From Streptomyces musisoli (GTDB lineage Bacteria; Actinomycetota; Actinomycetes; Streptomycetales; Streptomycetaceae): DNA of 64,000 bases. The translations under genes and the position numbers were made by a program. The stretch spans positions 434,001-498,000 of the forward strand of contig NZ_JAERRH010000004.1 of NCBI RefSeq assembly GCF_016741855.1, read 5' to 3'. Below, piece after piece: positions 32,124 through 41,281 of this stretch (positions are counted from its first letter, which is position 1; each line of letters begins with the position of its first letter). The notes beneath the pieces were generated by a model, which was not told the origin of the DNA, did no database searches, and worked only from the letters and a program-made list of their open reading frames with translations.

Positions 32124-33578
32124 ATGTTCTTCACCTACCTGAGGCGCGAACTGCGCCGCCGCAGAAAGGCGGCCCTCGTCGTCGCCTCCGGCCTCGCGCT
32201 GGGCATCGCGCTGGTCATCGTGGTCAACTCCGTGTCCAACGGCATGGGCAAGGCCCAGGACGAGGTTCTCCAGTCGCTGTACGGCCTCGGCACGGACATG
32301 ACGGTCACCAAGGCGGCGTCGGCGTCCACCGGCGACGCCCAGCGGCCCCGCTTCCGGTTCGACGCACGGAGCGACGACGACTCCGAGCAGAGCAGCGACC
32401 GGGTCATGGTGCAGGGCTTCACCACCCTGCCCTCCTCGACGGTCACCGAGGTGGCCGGCCAGAAGGGCGTGTCGACCGCGGTGGGCGGGCTGAGCCTCAA
32501 CGTGGTCAAGGTCAGCGGCCAGTTCACCCGCGGCCGGTTCCAGCAGAACGGCGGCGGAGCCGCCGGCGGCTTCCAGCGCGGCGGCGGGGAACAGCCGCAG
32601 GGCCAGGTCGAGGGCGGCGGCGCCGACTTCGACATCAACCAGTACACGGTCTACGGCACCGACGTCACCAAGACCGGGATCGGCCCGCTGACCTCCTCGA
32701 AGATCACCAGCGGCCGCACCTTCAGGACCACCGAGACCGACGCCAGGGTGGCCGTGGCCGACTCGGCGTACGCCAAGGAGAAGAAGTACAAGGTCGGCTC
32801 CACCGTCACCGTCAAGGGCACCGAGTACACGGTCATCGGCATCGCCACCGCGAACAGCGGTGACGCGGCGGCCGGCCTGTACATCCCGCTGAAGCAGGCG
32901 CAGACCCTCGCGGGCCAGAAGAACAAGATCACCACGATCTACGTCAAGGCGACCGACTCCCAGCAGATCGACGGCGTCAAGGAAGCCATACAGAAGAACG
33001 TCCTGGGTACGACGGTCACCACGTCCTCCGACCTCGCCAAGACCGTCTCCGGCTCCCTGTCCACCGTGTCCTCCCTCGCCGGCAAGGTCGGCAAGTGGCT
33101 GTCCGTCGCGGTGCTGGTGGCCGCGTTCCTGGTGGCCGGCCTGCTCACCTCCGCGGCTGTCTCCCGCCGGGTCCGCGAGTTCGGCACGCTGAAGGCGCTG
33201 GGCTGGAAGTCCGGCCGGGTGACCCGGCAGGTGATCGGCGAGGCCGTCGTAAACGGCCTGGTCGGCGGCGTCCTCGGCATCGCGCTCGGCCTGGCGGGTG
33301 CGTACGCCGTCACCGCGGTCAGCCCCGGCCTGGAGGCGCAGCTGGGCGGGAGCACGGGTGGTGCCGGCTTCGGCGGCGGTCCCGGTGGAGGCGGCCCCGG
33401 CGGCTCCGGACGTCAGGCGGCGAGGACCCTTCAGGTCGCCCTCACGGCCCCGGTGAGCGTGACGACGATCGTCCTGGCGGTGGGCCTCGCGGTGGCGGGC
33501 GGCCTGACCGCCGGTGCCTTCGGCGGCTGGCGGGCGTCCCGGCTCCGCCCGGCGGACGCGCTGAGGCGCGTGGAGTAG
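32124..33578 (+). CDS. ABC transporter permease, MacB/FtsX type
   Basis: 484 residues. N-terminal helix (ALVVASGLALGIALVIVVNS) followed by a large extracytoplasmic MacB-like periplasmic domain (~residues 35-320) with a Gly/Gln-rich insert (NGGGAAGGFQRGGGEQPQGQ). Three C-terminal helices carry the FtsX signature (AAVSRRVREFGTLKALGWKSG, WRASRLRPADALRRVE). A second Gly-rich loop (GGPGGGGPGGSG) lies between helices 3 and 4. Such mechanotransmission ABC systems move lipoproteins, peptides or antibiotics, or signal across the membrane. The ATPase gene follows 141 bp downstream. Confidence 0.9.
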   Translation: MFFTYLRRELRRRRKAALVVASGLALGIALVIVVNSVSNGMGKAQDEVLQSLYGLGTDMTVTKAASASTGDAQRPRFRFDARSDDDSEQSSDRVMVQGFTTLPSSTVTEVAGQKGVSTAVGGLSLNVVKVSGQFTRGRFQQNGGGAAGGFQRGGGEQPQGQVEGGGADFDINQYTVYGTDVTKTGIGPLTSSKITSGRTFRTTETDARVAVADSAYAKEKKYKVGSTVTVKGTEYTVIGIATANSGDAAAGLYIPLKQAQTLAGQKNKITTIYVKATDSQQIDGVKEAIQKNVLGTTVTTSSDLAKTVSGSLSTVSSLAGKVGKWLSVAVLVAAFLVAGLLTSAAVSRRVREFGTLKALGWKSGRVTRQVIGEAVVNGLVGGVLGIALGLAGAYAVTAVSPGLEAQLGGSTGGAGFGGGPGGGGPGGSGRQAARTLQVALTAPVSVTTIVLAVGLAVAGGLTAGAFGGWRASRLRPADALRRVE

Positions 33579-33719
33579 GGCCACCCGACGGCCACGGCCG
33601 GCAGGCAAGGCGCGCCGGGCCGCATCGATGTGCGGCCCCACCGCGCGGCCGCGGCCGGCCCCCACGGGCCGGCAGCCGGCACGACGCGCAACCCACCCGA
33701 ATTCGTTCCCGGAGCCACC

Positions 33720-34403
33720 ATGTACGAACTGAAGAACGTCACCAAGCGCTACGCCAGGGGCAAGGACGCCGTCCAGGCCCTCGACGAGGTCGACCTCGCC
33801 ATCCCCGACGGCGACCGGCTGGTCATCCAGGGCCCCACCGGCGGCGGGAAGTCCACCCTTCTGCAGATGCTCGGCTGCCTCGACCGCCCCACCTCGGGCG
33901 AGGTGTTCCTGGACGGCACCGATGTGACCAGGCTGAGCGAGGCCCGGCTGACGAGGGTCCGCAGCGAGAACATCGGTTTCGTCTTCCAGTCCTTCAACCT
34001 CATCCCGACCCTCACGGCCCAGGAGAACGTCGAGACGGCCCTCGTACCGCTCGGCATCAAGGTGAAGGAGCGCCGCGAACTCGCCGCGGACGCACTGCGG
34101 TCCGTCGGCCTGGGCGAGCGCCTCGGACACCTGCCCGGCGAGATGTCCGGAGGGCAGCAGCAGCGGGTCGCCATCGCCCGGGCCGTGGTGAAGAAGCCCA
34201 AGGTGCTGCTGGCCGACGAGCCGACCGGCAACCTCGACGAGGGCATGCGGGACGAGATCATGGACGTGCTCGAACGCCTGTGGATGGAGCACGGGCTGAC
34301 CTTCATCATGGTCACCCACGACTCCGCACTGGCGAAGAAGGCACCCCGGCTGGCCACGCTGCGCAAGGGAAGGATCACGGTGAAGGAGAACGCGGGCGCC
34401 TGA
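33720..34403 (+). CDS. ABC transporter ATPase (MacB/LolD class)
   Basis: 227-residue nucleotide-binding subunit: Walker A GPTGGGKSTL, Q-loop FVFQSFNLIPTLTAQENVE, signature MSGGQQQRVAIARA, Walker B VLLADEPTGNLD and switch His in IMVTHDSALA. The EPTGNLD and FNLIPTLTA segments place it in the LolD/MacB family, which partners FtsX-type permeases, here the gene just upstream. An unusual feature is the Gly-Gly-Gly in the P-loop (GPTGGGKS). The hairpin with TTTT downstream closes the operon. Confidence 0.93.
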   Translation: MYELKNVTKRYARGKDAVQALDEVDLAIPDGDRLVIQGPTGGGKSTLLQMLGCLDRPTSGEVFLDGTDVTRLSEARLTRVRSENIGFVFQSFNLIPTLTAQENVETALVPLGIKVKERRELAADALRSVGLGERLGHLPGEMSGGQQQRVAIARAVVKKPKVLLADEPTGNLDEGMRDEIMDVLERLWMEHGLTFIMVTHDSALAKKAPRLATLRKGRITVKENAGA

Positions 34404-34452
34404 CGGCCCGCAAGGCCCCTCACACGTACGGCATTTCGCGGTTCCGCAACGG

Positions 34453-34478
34453 TGTCACGGCCGGCGCGTGACAGTTTT
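34453..34478 (+). terminator. Terminator of the ABC transporter operon
   Basis: TGTCACG (34453-34459) and CGTGACA (34467-34473) form a perfect 7-bp stem followed by GTTTT. The arms also look like GTCAC/GTGAC pairs, so protein binding is an alternative, but position and T-run favour termination. Confidence 0.65.
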
Positions 34479-34632
34479 CGGACGCGATTTCCCACCGTCT
34501 CCTCATCTATTGAGCCGTGTGATCACCCCCCGGCATACTTCGTGATCCGGGGGGTTGCGTGCATCTGTGCGAGTCCACCCCCGGCCGGGTGAACGGGGAA
34601 TTCACCTGGTACTTCATCTCCAGGGGGAGATC

Positions 34633-37600
34633 TTGCGCAGACAAGTGAAAAGAGCGGCCGCGGCCGGTGTGGCAACGGCCGCGGCGGTCGCCCTCGCGGC
34701 GGGAATGACCAGCCCGGCGTCGGCGAAGCCCGCAGCCACCGCGGCGGCTGCCTCCGCACTCACCGCCAAGCACCACGTCACCCTGATCACCGGCGACCGC
34801 GTCGCCCTCGACGCCAAGGGCCGCGTCGTCGGCCTGGAGCGGGCCGAGGGGCGCGAACACATACCCTTCCAGGTCCGCAGGGCCGCCGGACACATGCTCG
34901 TCGTACCCGCCGACGCGGCCCGCCTGGTCGCCTCCGGCACGCTGGACCAGCGCCTGTTCGACGTCACCGAGCTGAACAAGGCCGCCACCCGCAAGGCCCA
35001 GAAGAACGGCCTGAAGGTCATCGTCGGCTACCGCGGCGCCGCCACGGCCACCAAGGCCGACGTCCGGGACACGGGCACCCTGCGCCGCAGCCTGAAGACC
35101 CTCAACGCGGACGCCGTGCAGACCCCGGCCAAGGACACCGCCGGGCTGTGGGACGCCGTCACCGACGGGGACCGGACCGCCTCCGGCATCGCGCACGTCT
35201 GGCTCGACGGCGTCCGCAAGGCCAGCCTCGACAAGTCCGTGCCGCAGATCGGCGCCCCCACCGCCTGGAAGGCCGGCTACACCGGCAAGGGCGTGAAGGT
35301 CGCCGTCCTGGACACCGGTGTGGACACCAGGCACCCGGACCTCAAGAACCAGGTGGTCGCCTCCAAGAACTTCACCCCCGCCGCCGACGCCACCGACCAC
35401 TTCGGGCACGGCACGCACGTCGCCTCCATCGTGGCGGGCACCGGCGCCAAGTCGGGCGGCAAGTACAAGGGTGTGGCTCCGGACGCCAAGCTCCTCAGCG
35501 GCAAGGTCCTGGACGACACCGGCTCCGGTGACGACTCCGGCATCCTCGCCGGCATGGAGTGGGCGGCCTCCCAGGGCGCCTCCGTCATCAACCTGAGCCT
35601 CGGCGGCTACGACACCCCCGAGGTCGACCCGCTCGAGGCCGAGGTAAACAAGCTCTCCGCCGAGAAGGGCGTCCTCTTCGCGATCGCCGCGGGCAACGAC
35701 GGCGCCCAGTCGATCGGTTCACCGGGCAGCGCCGACGCCGCGCTCACCGTCGGAGCCGTCGACAAGAAGGACAAACTGGCGGACTTCTCCTCCACCGGCC
35801 CGCGCACCGGCGACGGCGCCATCAAGCCGGACGTCACCGCGCCCGGCGTCGACATCACCGCCGCCGCGGCCAAGGGCAGCGTCATCGACGAGGAGGCCGG
35901 CGAGAAGCCCGAGGGCTACCTGACCATCTCCGGCACCTCGATGGCCACCCCGCACGTCGCGGGCGCCGCCGCCATCCTGAAGCAGGAGCACCCCGACTGG
36001 GGCTACACCGAACTCAAGGGCGCCCTGACCGGCTCCACCAAGGGCGGCAAGTACACCCCCTTCCAGCAGGGGTCGGGCCGGATCCAGGTCGACAAGGCCA
36101 TCAAGCAGTCGATCGTCGCCGACCCGGTGTCGGTGAGCTTCGGCGTGCAGCAGTGGCCGCACACCGACGACAAGCCGGTCACCAGGAAGCTGACGTACCG
36201 CAACCTCGGCGCCAAGGACGTCACGCTCGCCCTGGCCGGCACCGCCACCAACCCCAAGGGCGCGGCGGCCCCCGCGGGCTTCCTCAAGCTCGGCGCGACG
36301 AAGGTGACCGTCCCGGCGCACGGCAACGCCGCGGTCGACCTCACCGTCGACACCAGGCTGGGCGGCACCGTCGACGGCGCCTACTCCGCGTACGTGACGG
36401 CGACCGGCGCGGGCCAGACCGTCCGCACGGCCGCGGCGGTCCAGCGCGAGGTGGAGTCGTACGACGTCACGCTGAAGTTCATCGGCCGTGACGGCAGGCC
36501 GGCCCCGTACTACGGCGCCGACCTCACCGGCGTGGCCGGCCTGGCCAGCGGCTCCTGGTTCACCCCGTACGACAAGTCGGGCACGGTGAAGGTGCGCGCG
36601 CCCAAGGGCGCGTACATCCTCAACACCTCCGTCTACGGCGACCCGCAGAACGCCACCAAGGGCATCGACTGGATCGCACAGCCGAAGCTGACCATCGGCA
36701 GCAAGCAGACGATCACCGTCGACGCGCGCAAGGCCAAGCCGGTCGACATCACCGTCCCGGCCTCGGGCCTGAAGTCGAAGTTCGCCGCGCCCGGCTTCGA
36801 CGTCACGATCGGCGACGGCCAGTACGGCTACGGCTGGTGGCTCGACACGTACAAGAACTTCCGCACCGCCCACCTGGGCCCGCAGCTGCCCGCCGGGACG
36901 CTGCGGCAGCAGTGGGACGGCCACTGGTCCAAGGGCACGAGCGAGGAGTACGACGTCACCTCCGGCGGCCCGGTCAAGCAGCTCGCCACCGGCTTCACCA
37001 AGCACTACAAGGCGGCCGACCTGGCCACGGTGAAGGTCCGCATGGGCGCCGCGGCGAAGGGCAAGAAGGGCGCCCTCGACGCGGTGGGCTGGCTGCCCGG
37101 CAGCTCCGGCGCCACCTCCATCGGCATCCCGCAGACCCTGCCCGGCACCCGCACCCTGCACCTGTCCGCCAAGGGCGGCGTGACCTGGGAGCTGGAGTTC
37201 ACCCAGAACAGCGGGGTGGGCCAGGACGGATTCCCGGTCTCCGACGCCGGCTACGAGCTCGGCCAGTTCGGCTTCAAGGCCGGCCGGACCTACACCAAGA
37301 CCGTCAACACCGCGGTCTTCGGCCCGCACGTCGGCAAGGACTTCGGCCTCTTCCGCAACGGCAACGAGATCTACGGTTCGCTGCCGCTGGTCGCCGACTC
37401 CGCCAAGAACGCCGGGTACTCGGACTTCACCTCGGTGAACACCACCCTGTACCGCAACGGCACCAGGGCCGGCTCCCACGACGACCCGCTGTTCGGCGAC
37501 AAGACCTTCAAGGTCCCGGCCGGGGACGCCGCGTACCGGCTGACCACCTCGGTCACGCGGTCCTCCAAGGTGGCCGGGGCCTCGACCCGGATCGACGCGG

Positions 37601-37944
37601 CCTGGACGTTCCGCTCCAAGAAGCCGTCGGCCGGGCTCGCCCAGCTGCCGGCCTCCGCCCTGCACTTCGGCGCCACGACCGGCCTGGACAGCCGGGTCCC
37701 GGCCGGCAGGAAGGTCACCTTCCCGGTCACCGTGGAGGGCGCGGCCGCGGGCGGCAACCTGAAGTCCCTCGCCGTCTACGTCTCCTACGACGGCCGGAAC
37801 TTCAAGAAGGTCGACGTCCACGACGGCAGGATCACCGTGAAGAACCCGGCGAAGAACAAGGCCGTCTCGTTCCGCGCCAAGATCACCGACAAGAAGGGCA
37901 ACACGTCGGCGATCACGATCTACAACGCGTACTACGGCAAGTGA
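34633..37944 (+). CDS. Large secreted subtilisin-like serine protease (S8)
   Basis: 1103 residues. A Tat/Sec-like signal peptide (RRQVKRAAAAGVATAAAVAL...SPASA) precedes a ~160-residue propeptide region. The S8 domain has Asp in VAVLDTGVDTRHPDL (~226), His in HFGHGTHVASIVAG (~260) and Ser in ISGTSMATPHVAGAAA (~435). About 650 further residues contain Fn3/Ig-like and beta-sandwich domains (VDLTVDTRLGGTVDGAY; final RFRAKITDKKG NTSAI-like strand). TTG 34633 is chosen because GGGGGAG precedes it, with GTG 34645 as alternative; upstream codons are promoter sequence. Probably degrades extracellular protein. A strong terminator follows. Confidence 0.92.
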   Translation: MRRQVKRAAAAGVATAAAVALAAGMTSPASAKPAATAAAASALTAKHHVTLITGDRVALDAKGRVVGLERAEGREHIPFQVRRAAGHMLVVPADAARLVASGTLDQRLFDVTELNKAATRKAQKNGLKVIVGYRGAATATKADVRDTGTLRRSLKTLNADAVQTPAKDTAGLWDAVTDGDRTASGIAHVWLDGVRKASLDKSVPQIGAPTAWKAGYTGKGVKVAVLDTGVDTRHPDLKNQVVASKNFTPAADATDHFGHGTHVASIVAGTGAKSGGKYKGVAPDAKLLSGKVLDDTGSGDDSGILAGMEWAASQGASVINLSLGGYDTPEVDPLEAEVNKLSAEKGVLFAIAAGNDGAQSIGSPGSADAALTVGAVDKKDKLADFSSTGPRTGDGAIKPDVTAPGVDITAAAAKGSVIDEEAGEKPEGYLTISGTSMATPHVAGAAAILKQEHPDWGYTELKGALTGSTKGGKYTPFQQGSGRIQVDKAIKQSIVADPVSVSFGVQQWPHTDDKPVTRKLTYRNLGAKDVTLALAGTATNPKGAAAPAGFLKLGATKVTVPAHGNAAVDLTVDTRLGGTVDGAYSAYVTATGAGQTVRTAAAVQREVESYDVTLKFIGRDGRPAPYYGADLTGVAGLASGSWFTPYDKSGTVKVRAPKGAYILNTSVYGDPQNATKGIDWIAQPKLTIGSKQTITVDARKAKPVDITVPASGLKSKFAAPGFDVTIGDGQYGYGWWLDTYKNFRTAHLGPQLPAGTLRQQWDGHWSKGTSEEYDVTSGGPVKQLATGFTKHYKAADLATVKVRMGAAAKGKKGALDAVGWLPGSSGATSIGIPQTLPGTRTLHLSAKGGVTWELEFTQNSGVGQDGFPVSDAGYELGQFGFKAGRTYTKTVNTAVFGPHVGKDFGLFRNGNEIYGSLPLVADSAKNAGYSDFTSVNTTLYRNGTRAGSHDDPLFGDKTFKVPAGDAAYRLTTSVTRSSKVAGASTRIDAAWTFRSKKPSAGLAQLPASALHFGATTGLDSRVPAGRKVTFPVTVEGAAAGGNLKSLAVYVSYDGRNFKKVDVHDGRITVKNPAKNKAVSFRAKITDKKGNTSAITIYNAYYGK

Positions 37945-37969
37945 GCCTCGTACCTGAGTAGGCCATGAG

Positions 37970-38010
37970 CGAACGGCCCACCGGAGCAGCAGCGTCCGGC
38001 GGGCCGTTCG
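37970..38010 (+). terminator. Terminator after the subtilase gene
   Basis: CGAACGGCCC-A-CCGGA pairs with TCCGG-C-GGGCCGTTCG (37970-37985 and 37995-38010): a 15-bp stem with one opposed A/C mismatch and a 9-base loop. Confidence 0.8.
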
Positions 38011-38025
38011 TGCTTGTGTGCTCCC

Positions 38026-38796
38026 ATGACGGCTCACACGGTCGAGTACATCCGTTACCGCGTTCCCGAGCAGCAGTCGGCGGAGTTCCTGGCCGCCTAC
38101 ACCCGAGCGGCGGCCCAACTGGCCGCGGCCCCGCAATGCACCGACTACGAACTGGCCCGCTGCGAAGAGGAGCCCGAGTCCTTCGTCCTGCGGATCACCT
38201 GGACGTCCACGGAGGACCACCTGGAGGGCTTCCGCAAGTCGGAGCTGTTCCCGCCGTTCTTCGCGGAGATCAAGCCGTACGTGCGGCAGATCGAGGAGAT
38301 GCGCCACTACCGGCCCACGTCCGTGCGGGGCACGGGCGCGGCGGTCCCGACCCTCTACGACTGGGCGGGCGGCGCCGAAGCCTTCTCCCGGCTGACCTCG
38401 ATCTTCTACGACAAGGTCCTCAAGGACGACCTCCTCGCCCCGCTCTTCGCCGGTCTGCCGCCCGAGCACGCGGAGCACGTCGCCCTGTGGCTGGGCGAGG
38501 TCTTCGGCGGTCCGGCCCGCTACTCCGCGACCCAGGGCGGTCACGGGCACATGGTCGCCAAGCACATGGGCCGCAACATCGGCGAGGCACAGCGCCGCCG
38601 GTGGGTGGACCTCATCCAGGACGCCGCCGACGAGGCGGGCCTGCCGACGGACGCGGAGTTCCGCTCGGCGTTCCTGGCGTACGTGGAGTGGGGGACACGG
38701 CTGGCCGTGCACTTCTCCGGTCCTGACGCCCGGCCGCCCGCCGAGCAGCCGGTGCCGAAGTGGAACTGGGGGGCGATGCCGCCGTACCAGGGGTGA
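38026..38796 (+). CDS. ABM monooxygenase-truncated haemoglobin (group II) fusion
   Basis: 256 residues with two domains. Residues ~1-95 resemble the antibiotic-biosynthesis-monooxygenase/heme-degradation ferredoxin-like fold (EYIRYRVPEQQSAEFLAAYT ... FVLRITWTSTEDHLEGFRKS). Residues ~108-235 are a group II truncated globin: SIFYDKVLKDDLLAPLF (B10 Tyr), GHGHMVAKHMGRNI (proximal His in AKH) and RRRWVDLI (Trp G8, conserved in group II). The fusion links haem-based O2/NO/peroxide chemistry to a small-molecule oxygenase fold. Function is unproven, but oxidative or nitrosative stress is the usual context. The stop codon lies at the edge of a tandem repeat. Confidence 0.88.
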   Translation: MTAHTVEYIRYRVPEQQSAEFLAAYTRAAAQLAAAPQCTDYELARCEEEPESFVLRITWTSTEDHLEGFRKSELFPPFFAEIKPYVRQIEEMRHYRPTSVRGTGAAVPTLYDWAGGAEAFSRLTSIFYDKVLKDDLLAPLFAGLPPEHAEHVALWLGEVFGGPARYSATQGGHGHMVAKHMGRNIGEAQRRRWVDLIQDAADEAGLPTDAEFRSAFLAYVEWGTRLAVHFSGPDARPPAEQPVPKWNWGAMPPYQG

Positions 38797-38804
38797 CGCC
38801 CGCG

Positions 38805-38954
38805 GTGACGCCGACGGTACGGGCGCGGGGTGACGCCGAAGGCGCGGGCGCGGGGTCAGGCCGAAGGTGCGGGCGCGGGGTCAGGCCGAAGGTGCGGGCG
38901 CGGGGTCAGGCCGAGGGTGCGGGCGCGCGGTCAGGCCGAGGGTATGGGCCGGGT
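38805..38954. repeat. 25-bp tandem repeat, 6 copies, spanning two gene ends
   Basis: Units of the form GTCAGGCCGAAGGTGCGGGCGCGGG start at 38805, 38830, 38855, 38880, 38905 and 38930; the first two read GTGACGCC. The last unit contains the stop codon of the minus-strand XRE gene (TCA at 38931). The left edge abuts the plus-strand stop, and a shortened GTGACGCC copy there (38793) includes the TGA of the globin fusion gene. Confidence 0.85.
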
Positions 38955-39842
38955 CGCGTCCGTGCCCCAACTGGCCAGCAGACGCAGGGACTCCGCCGAC
39001 GGGGAACCGGGCTCCGCGTGGTACGTCACCAGGCCCAGGTCCGAGTCGTCCGTCAGGCGGAAACTCTCGAAGTTCAGGGACAGGTCGCCGACCAGGGGGT
39101 GGTGCAGGCGCTTGACCCCGTGGCTCTTCTCCTTGACGTCATGGGTCGCCCACAGCCGGCGGAACTCCTCGCTCTTCACGGAGAGTTCACCCACCAGGGC
39201 GGACAGGCGCGGGTCGTCCGGATAGCAGCCCGCGTCCATGCGCAGCGCGCAGACGATGTCGATCGCCTTCTGCTCCCAGTCGATGAACAGGTCGCGGTAC
39301 TCCGGGTGCAGGAACACCAGCCGGGCCCAGTTGCGCTCGGCGGGCGGCAGTTCCGACCAGTCGCCGAAGACCGCGGCCGCCATCCGGTTCCAGGCGAGGA
39401 TCTCCGCACGCCGCCCGACGATGTACGCCGGTACGCCCTCCATCGTGTCCAGCAGCCGCCGCAGCGCCCCCCGCACCTGCTGCTGGCGCGCCGCCGGCTT
39501 CTTCTTGTGCGACTTCGGCTTGGCCAGGTGGGTGAGGTGCGCGTGCTCGGCGTCCGTCAGGCGCAGGGCGCGGGCGATCGAGTCCAGGACCTCCGCCGAG
39601 ACGTTCCGTCCGTTGCCCTGTTCCAGGCGCGTGTAGTAGGCCACCGACACCCCGGCCAGCTGCGCCAGCTCCTCGCGGCGCAGACCCGGCACCCGCCGGT
39701 GCCGGCCGAAGGCGGCCAGCCCCACGTCCTCGGGCTTCAGCCGCGCCCGCCGGCTCCGCAGGAACTCGCTCAGCTCCGCCTTCCGGTCCAGGGGCCGGCC
39801 GGCGGCGGCCGCCGTACCCGCTCGCTCGTCCCTGCTGTCCAT
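38931..39842 (-). CDS. XRE-family regulator with MmyB-like ligand-binding domain
   Basis: 303 residues. Helix-turn-helix near residues 18-90 (LSEFLRSRRARLKPEDVGLA ... VPGLRREELAQLAGVSVAYYTRLEQGNGRNVS), followed by the MmyB-type PAS-like domain (PAYIVGRRAEILAWNRMAAAVFGDW ... RDLFIDWEQKA ... FRRLWATHDV, HPLVGDLSLNFESF). In Streptomyces such regulators usually control the divergent oxidoreductase gene, as here (alcohol dehydrogenase 40010-41053). Two CGGTCGTACGCA copies lie in the shared promoter region. A fatty-acid-like ligand is suggested by the MmyB structure. Confidence 0.88.
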   Translation of the reverse strand: MDSRDERAGTAAAAGRPLDRKAELSEFLRSRRARLKPEDVGLAAFGRHRRVPGLRREELAQLAGVSVAYYTRLEQGNGRNVSAEVLDSIARALRLTDAEHAHLTHLAKPKSHKKKPAARQQQVRGALRRLLDTMEGVPAYIVGRRAEILAWNRMAAAVFGDWSELPPAERNWARLVFLHPEYRDLFIDWEQKAIDIVCALRMDAGCYPDDPRLSALVGELSVKSEEFRRLWATHDVKEKSHGVKRLHHPLVGDLSLNFESFRLTDDSDLGLVTYHAEPGSPSAESLRLLASWGTDATRPIPSA

Positions 39843-39856
39843 GCGTCCAGTATTCC

Positions 39857-39912
39857 CGGTCGTACGCACGGGAGCCTGTCCTCGCTGGTGGTAGGCACAG
39901 CGGTCGTACGCA
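39857..39912. promoter_or_regulatory. Direct repeats between XRE and alcohol dehydrogenase genes
   Basis: CGGTCGTACGCA occurs at 39857-39868 and 39901-39912 (44 bp apart, about four helical turns), each containing the palindrome CGTACG. Located 15-70 bp upstream of the XRE start and ~100-150 bp from the dehydrogenase start. Likely binding sites of the XRE regulator. Confidence 0.6.
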
Positions 39913-40009
39913 AACCCGTGGACTGGGTGGTGGGTGCGGATGGGATGCAGGCTGGACACGTGCCCGGTCGGAAGGCGACCCCGCACGATCCCCCTAGGAG
40001 AACCCCGGC

Positions 40010-41053
40010 ATGACCACTGTTGCTGCCTACGCCGCACCCGCACCGAAGGCCCCGCTGGAGCGGACCACCATCGAGCGGCGCGCGGTCGGCGAGTTCGACG
40101 TCCTGATCGACATCAAGTTCGCCGGTATCTGCCACTCCGACATCCACCAGGCCCAGGACGGCTGGGGGCCCGGCATCTTCCCGATGGTCCCCGGCCACGA
40201 GATCGCGGGCATCGTCTCCGAGGTCGGCTCCGGCGTCACGAAGTACGCCGTCGGCGACCGGGTGGGCGTCGGCTGCATGGTCGACTCCTGCCGCGAGTGC
40301 GTCAACTGCGCGGCCGGCCTGGAGCAGTACTGCCTCAAGGGCGGACCCACCTGGACCTACAACGACACCGGCAAGGACGGTGAGCCCACCTACGGCGGCT
40401 ACTCCGAGCAGGTCGTCGTCGACGAGAACTACGTCGTCCGGATCCCGGAGGGGCTGTCCCTGGACGTGGCCGCGCCGCTGCTGTGCGCGGGCATCACCAC
40501 GTACTCGCCGCTGAAGCACTGGAACGCCGGACCGGGCAAGAAGGTCGCCGTCGTCGGTCTGGGCGGGCTCGGCCACATGGGAGTGAAGATCGCGCACGCC
40601 CTCGGCGCCGAGGTCACCGTCCTGTCGCAGTCCCTGCGCAAGAAGGACGACGGGCTGCGGCTGGGCGCCGACCACTACTACGCCACCAGCGATCCGGACA
40701 CCTTCGAGGAACTGGCGGGCACGTTCGACATCATCCTGAACACCGTCTCGGCGCCGCTCGACTTCTCCGCGTACGTGGCCCTGCTGCGCACGGACGGCAC
40801 CATGGTGAACGTCGGTCTGCCCGAGGAGCCGGTGCAGATCGTGCTCCAGACGATGTTCGGCCAGCGCCGCAGCATGAGCAGCTCCGGCATCGGCGGCATC
40901 GCCGAGACCCAGGAGATGCTGGACTTCTGCGCCGAGCACAGCCTGGGCGCGGAGATCGAGCTGATCGGCGCCGACCGGATCAACGAGGCGTACGAGCGGG
41001 TGCAGGCCGGCGATGTGCGCTACCGCTTCGTGATCGACGCCGCGACGATCTGA
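40010..41053 (+). CDS. Zinc-dependent alcohol dehydrogenase (YahK/CAD-like)
   Basis: 347-residue medium-chain dehydrogenase. Catalytic zinc ligands are in [11 protein letters not shown] and [12 protein letters not shown]. The structural zinc Cys cluster is [19 protein letters not shown], the nicotinamide loop is GYSEQVVV, and the Rossmann motif is [15 protein letters not shown], with SQSLRKKDD suggesting NADPH preference. These features match the cinnamyl-alcohol-dehydrogenase/YahK group of aldehyde reductases. Divergent from the XRE regulator. ATG start is preceded by CTAGGAGAA. Confidence 0.93.
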   Translation: MTTVAAYAAPAPKAPLERTTIERRAVGEFDVLIDIKFAGICHSDIHQAQDGWGPGIFPMVPGHEIAGIVSEVGSGVTKYAVGDRVGVGCMVDSCRECVNCAAGLEQYCLKGGPTWTYNDTGKDGEPTYGGYSEQVVVDENYVVRIPEGLSLDVAAPLLCAGITTYSPLKHWNAGPGKKVAVVGLGGLGHMGVKIAHALGAEVTVLSQSLRKKDDGLRLGADHYYATSDPDTFEELAGTFDIILNTVSAPLDFSAYVALLRTDGTMVNVGLPEEPVQIVLQTMFGQRRSMSSSGIGGIAETQEMLDFCAEHSLGAEIELIGADRINEAYERVQAGDVRYRFVIDAATI

Positions 41054-41093
41054 GTGGTGGCCGGGCGGGGTCGCGCCGTCCGCCTTGCAGGCC

Positions 41094-41272
41094 GTGTTCC
41101 GGCTGCCGCGCCGTCGTGCTCACCCGCGCAGTTCCCCGCGCCCCTGCGGGGGCGCTGTTCGGGGGCTTGGTCGCAGGGTGGGGCGGTCGGTTGTGGGCGG
41201 TGTTCCGGCTGCCGCGCCGTCGTGCTCACCCGCGCAGTTCCCCGCGCCCCTGTGGGGCGCTGTTCGGGCGGG
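41094..41272. repeat. Two copies of a palindromic ~70-bp element, 106-bp period
   Basis: GTGTTCCGGCTGCCGCGCCG...GCGCAGTTCCCCGCGCCCCT and a CTG(C/T)GGGG(G)CGCTGTTCGGG end occur at ~41094-41164 and ~41200-41272, nearly identical. The GCGCAGTTCCCCGCGCCCCT core with its CCCCGCGCCCCTGCGGGG hairpin is familiar to me from many Streptomyces intergenic regions, so this may be a dispersed palindromic element. Lies between convergent genes. Confidence 0.75.
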
Positions 41273-41281
41273 GGGTGTCGG

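Noticed and set aside
34453..34473. AfsQ1-like GTCAC...GTGAC site before the subtilase gene
   Set aside because: The arms form a perfect hairpin followed by TTTT just after the ABC operon, better explained as a terminator; orientation is inverted, unlike AfsQ1 direct repeats.
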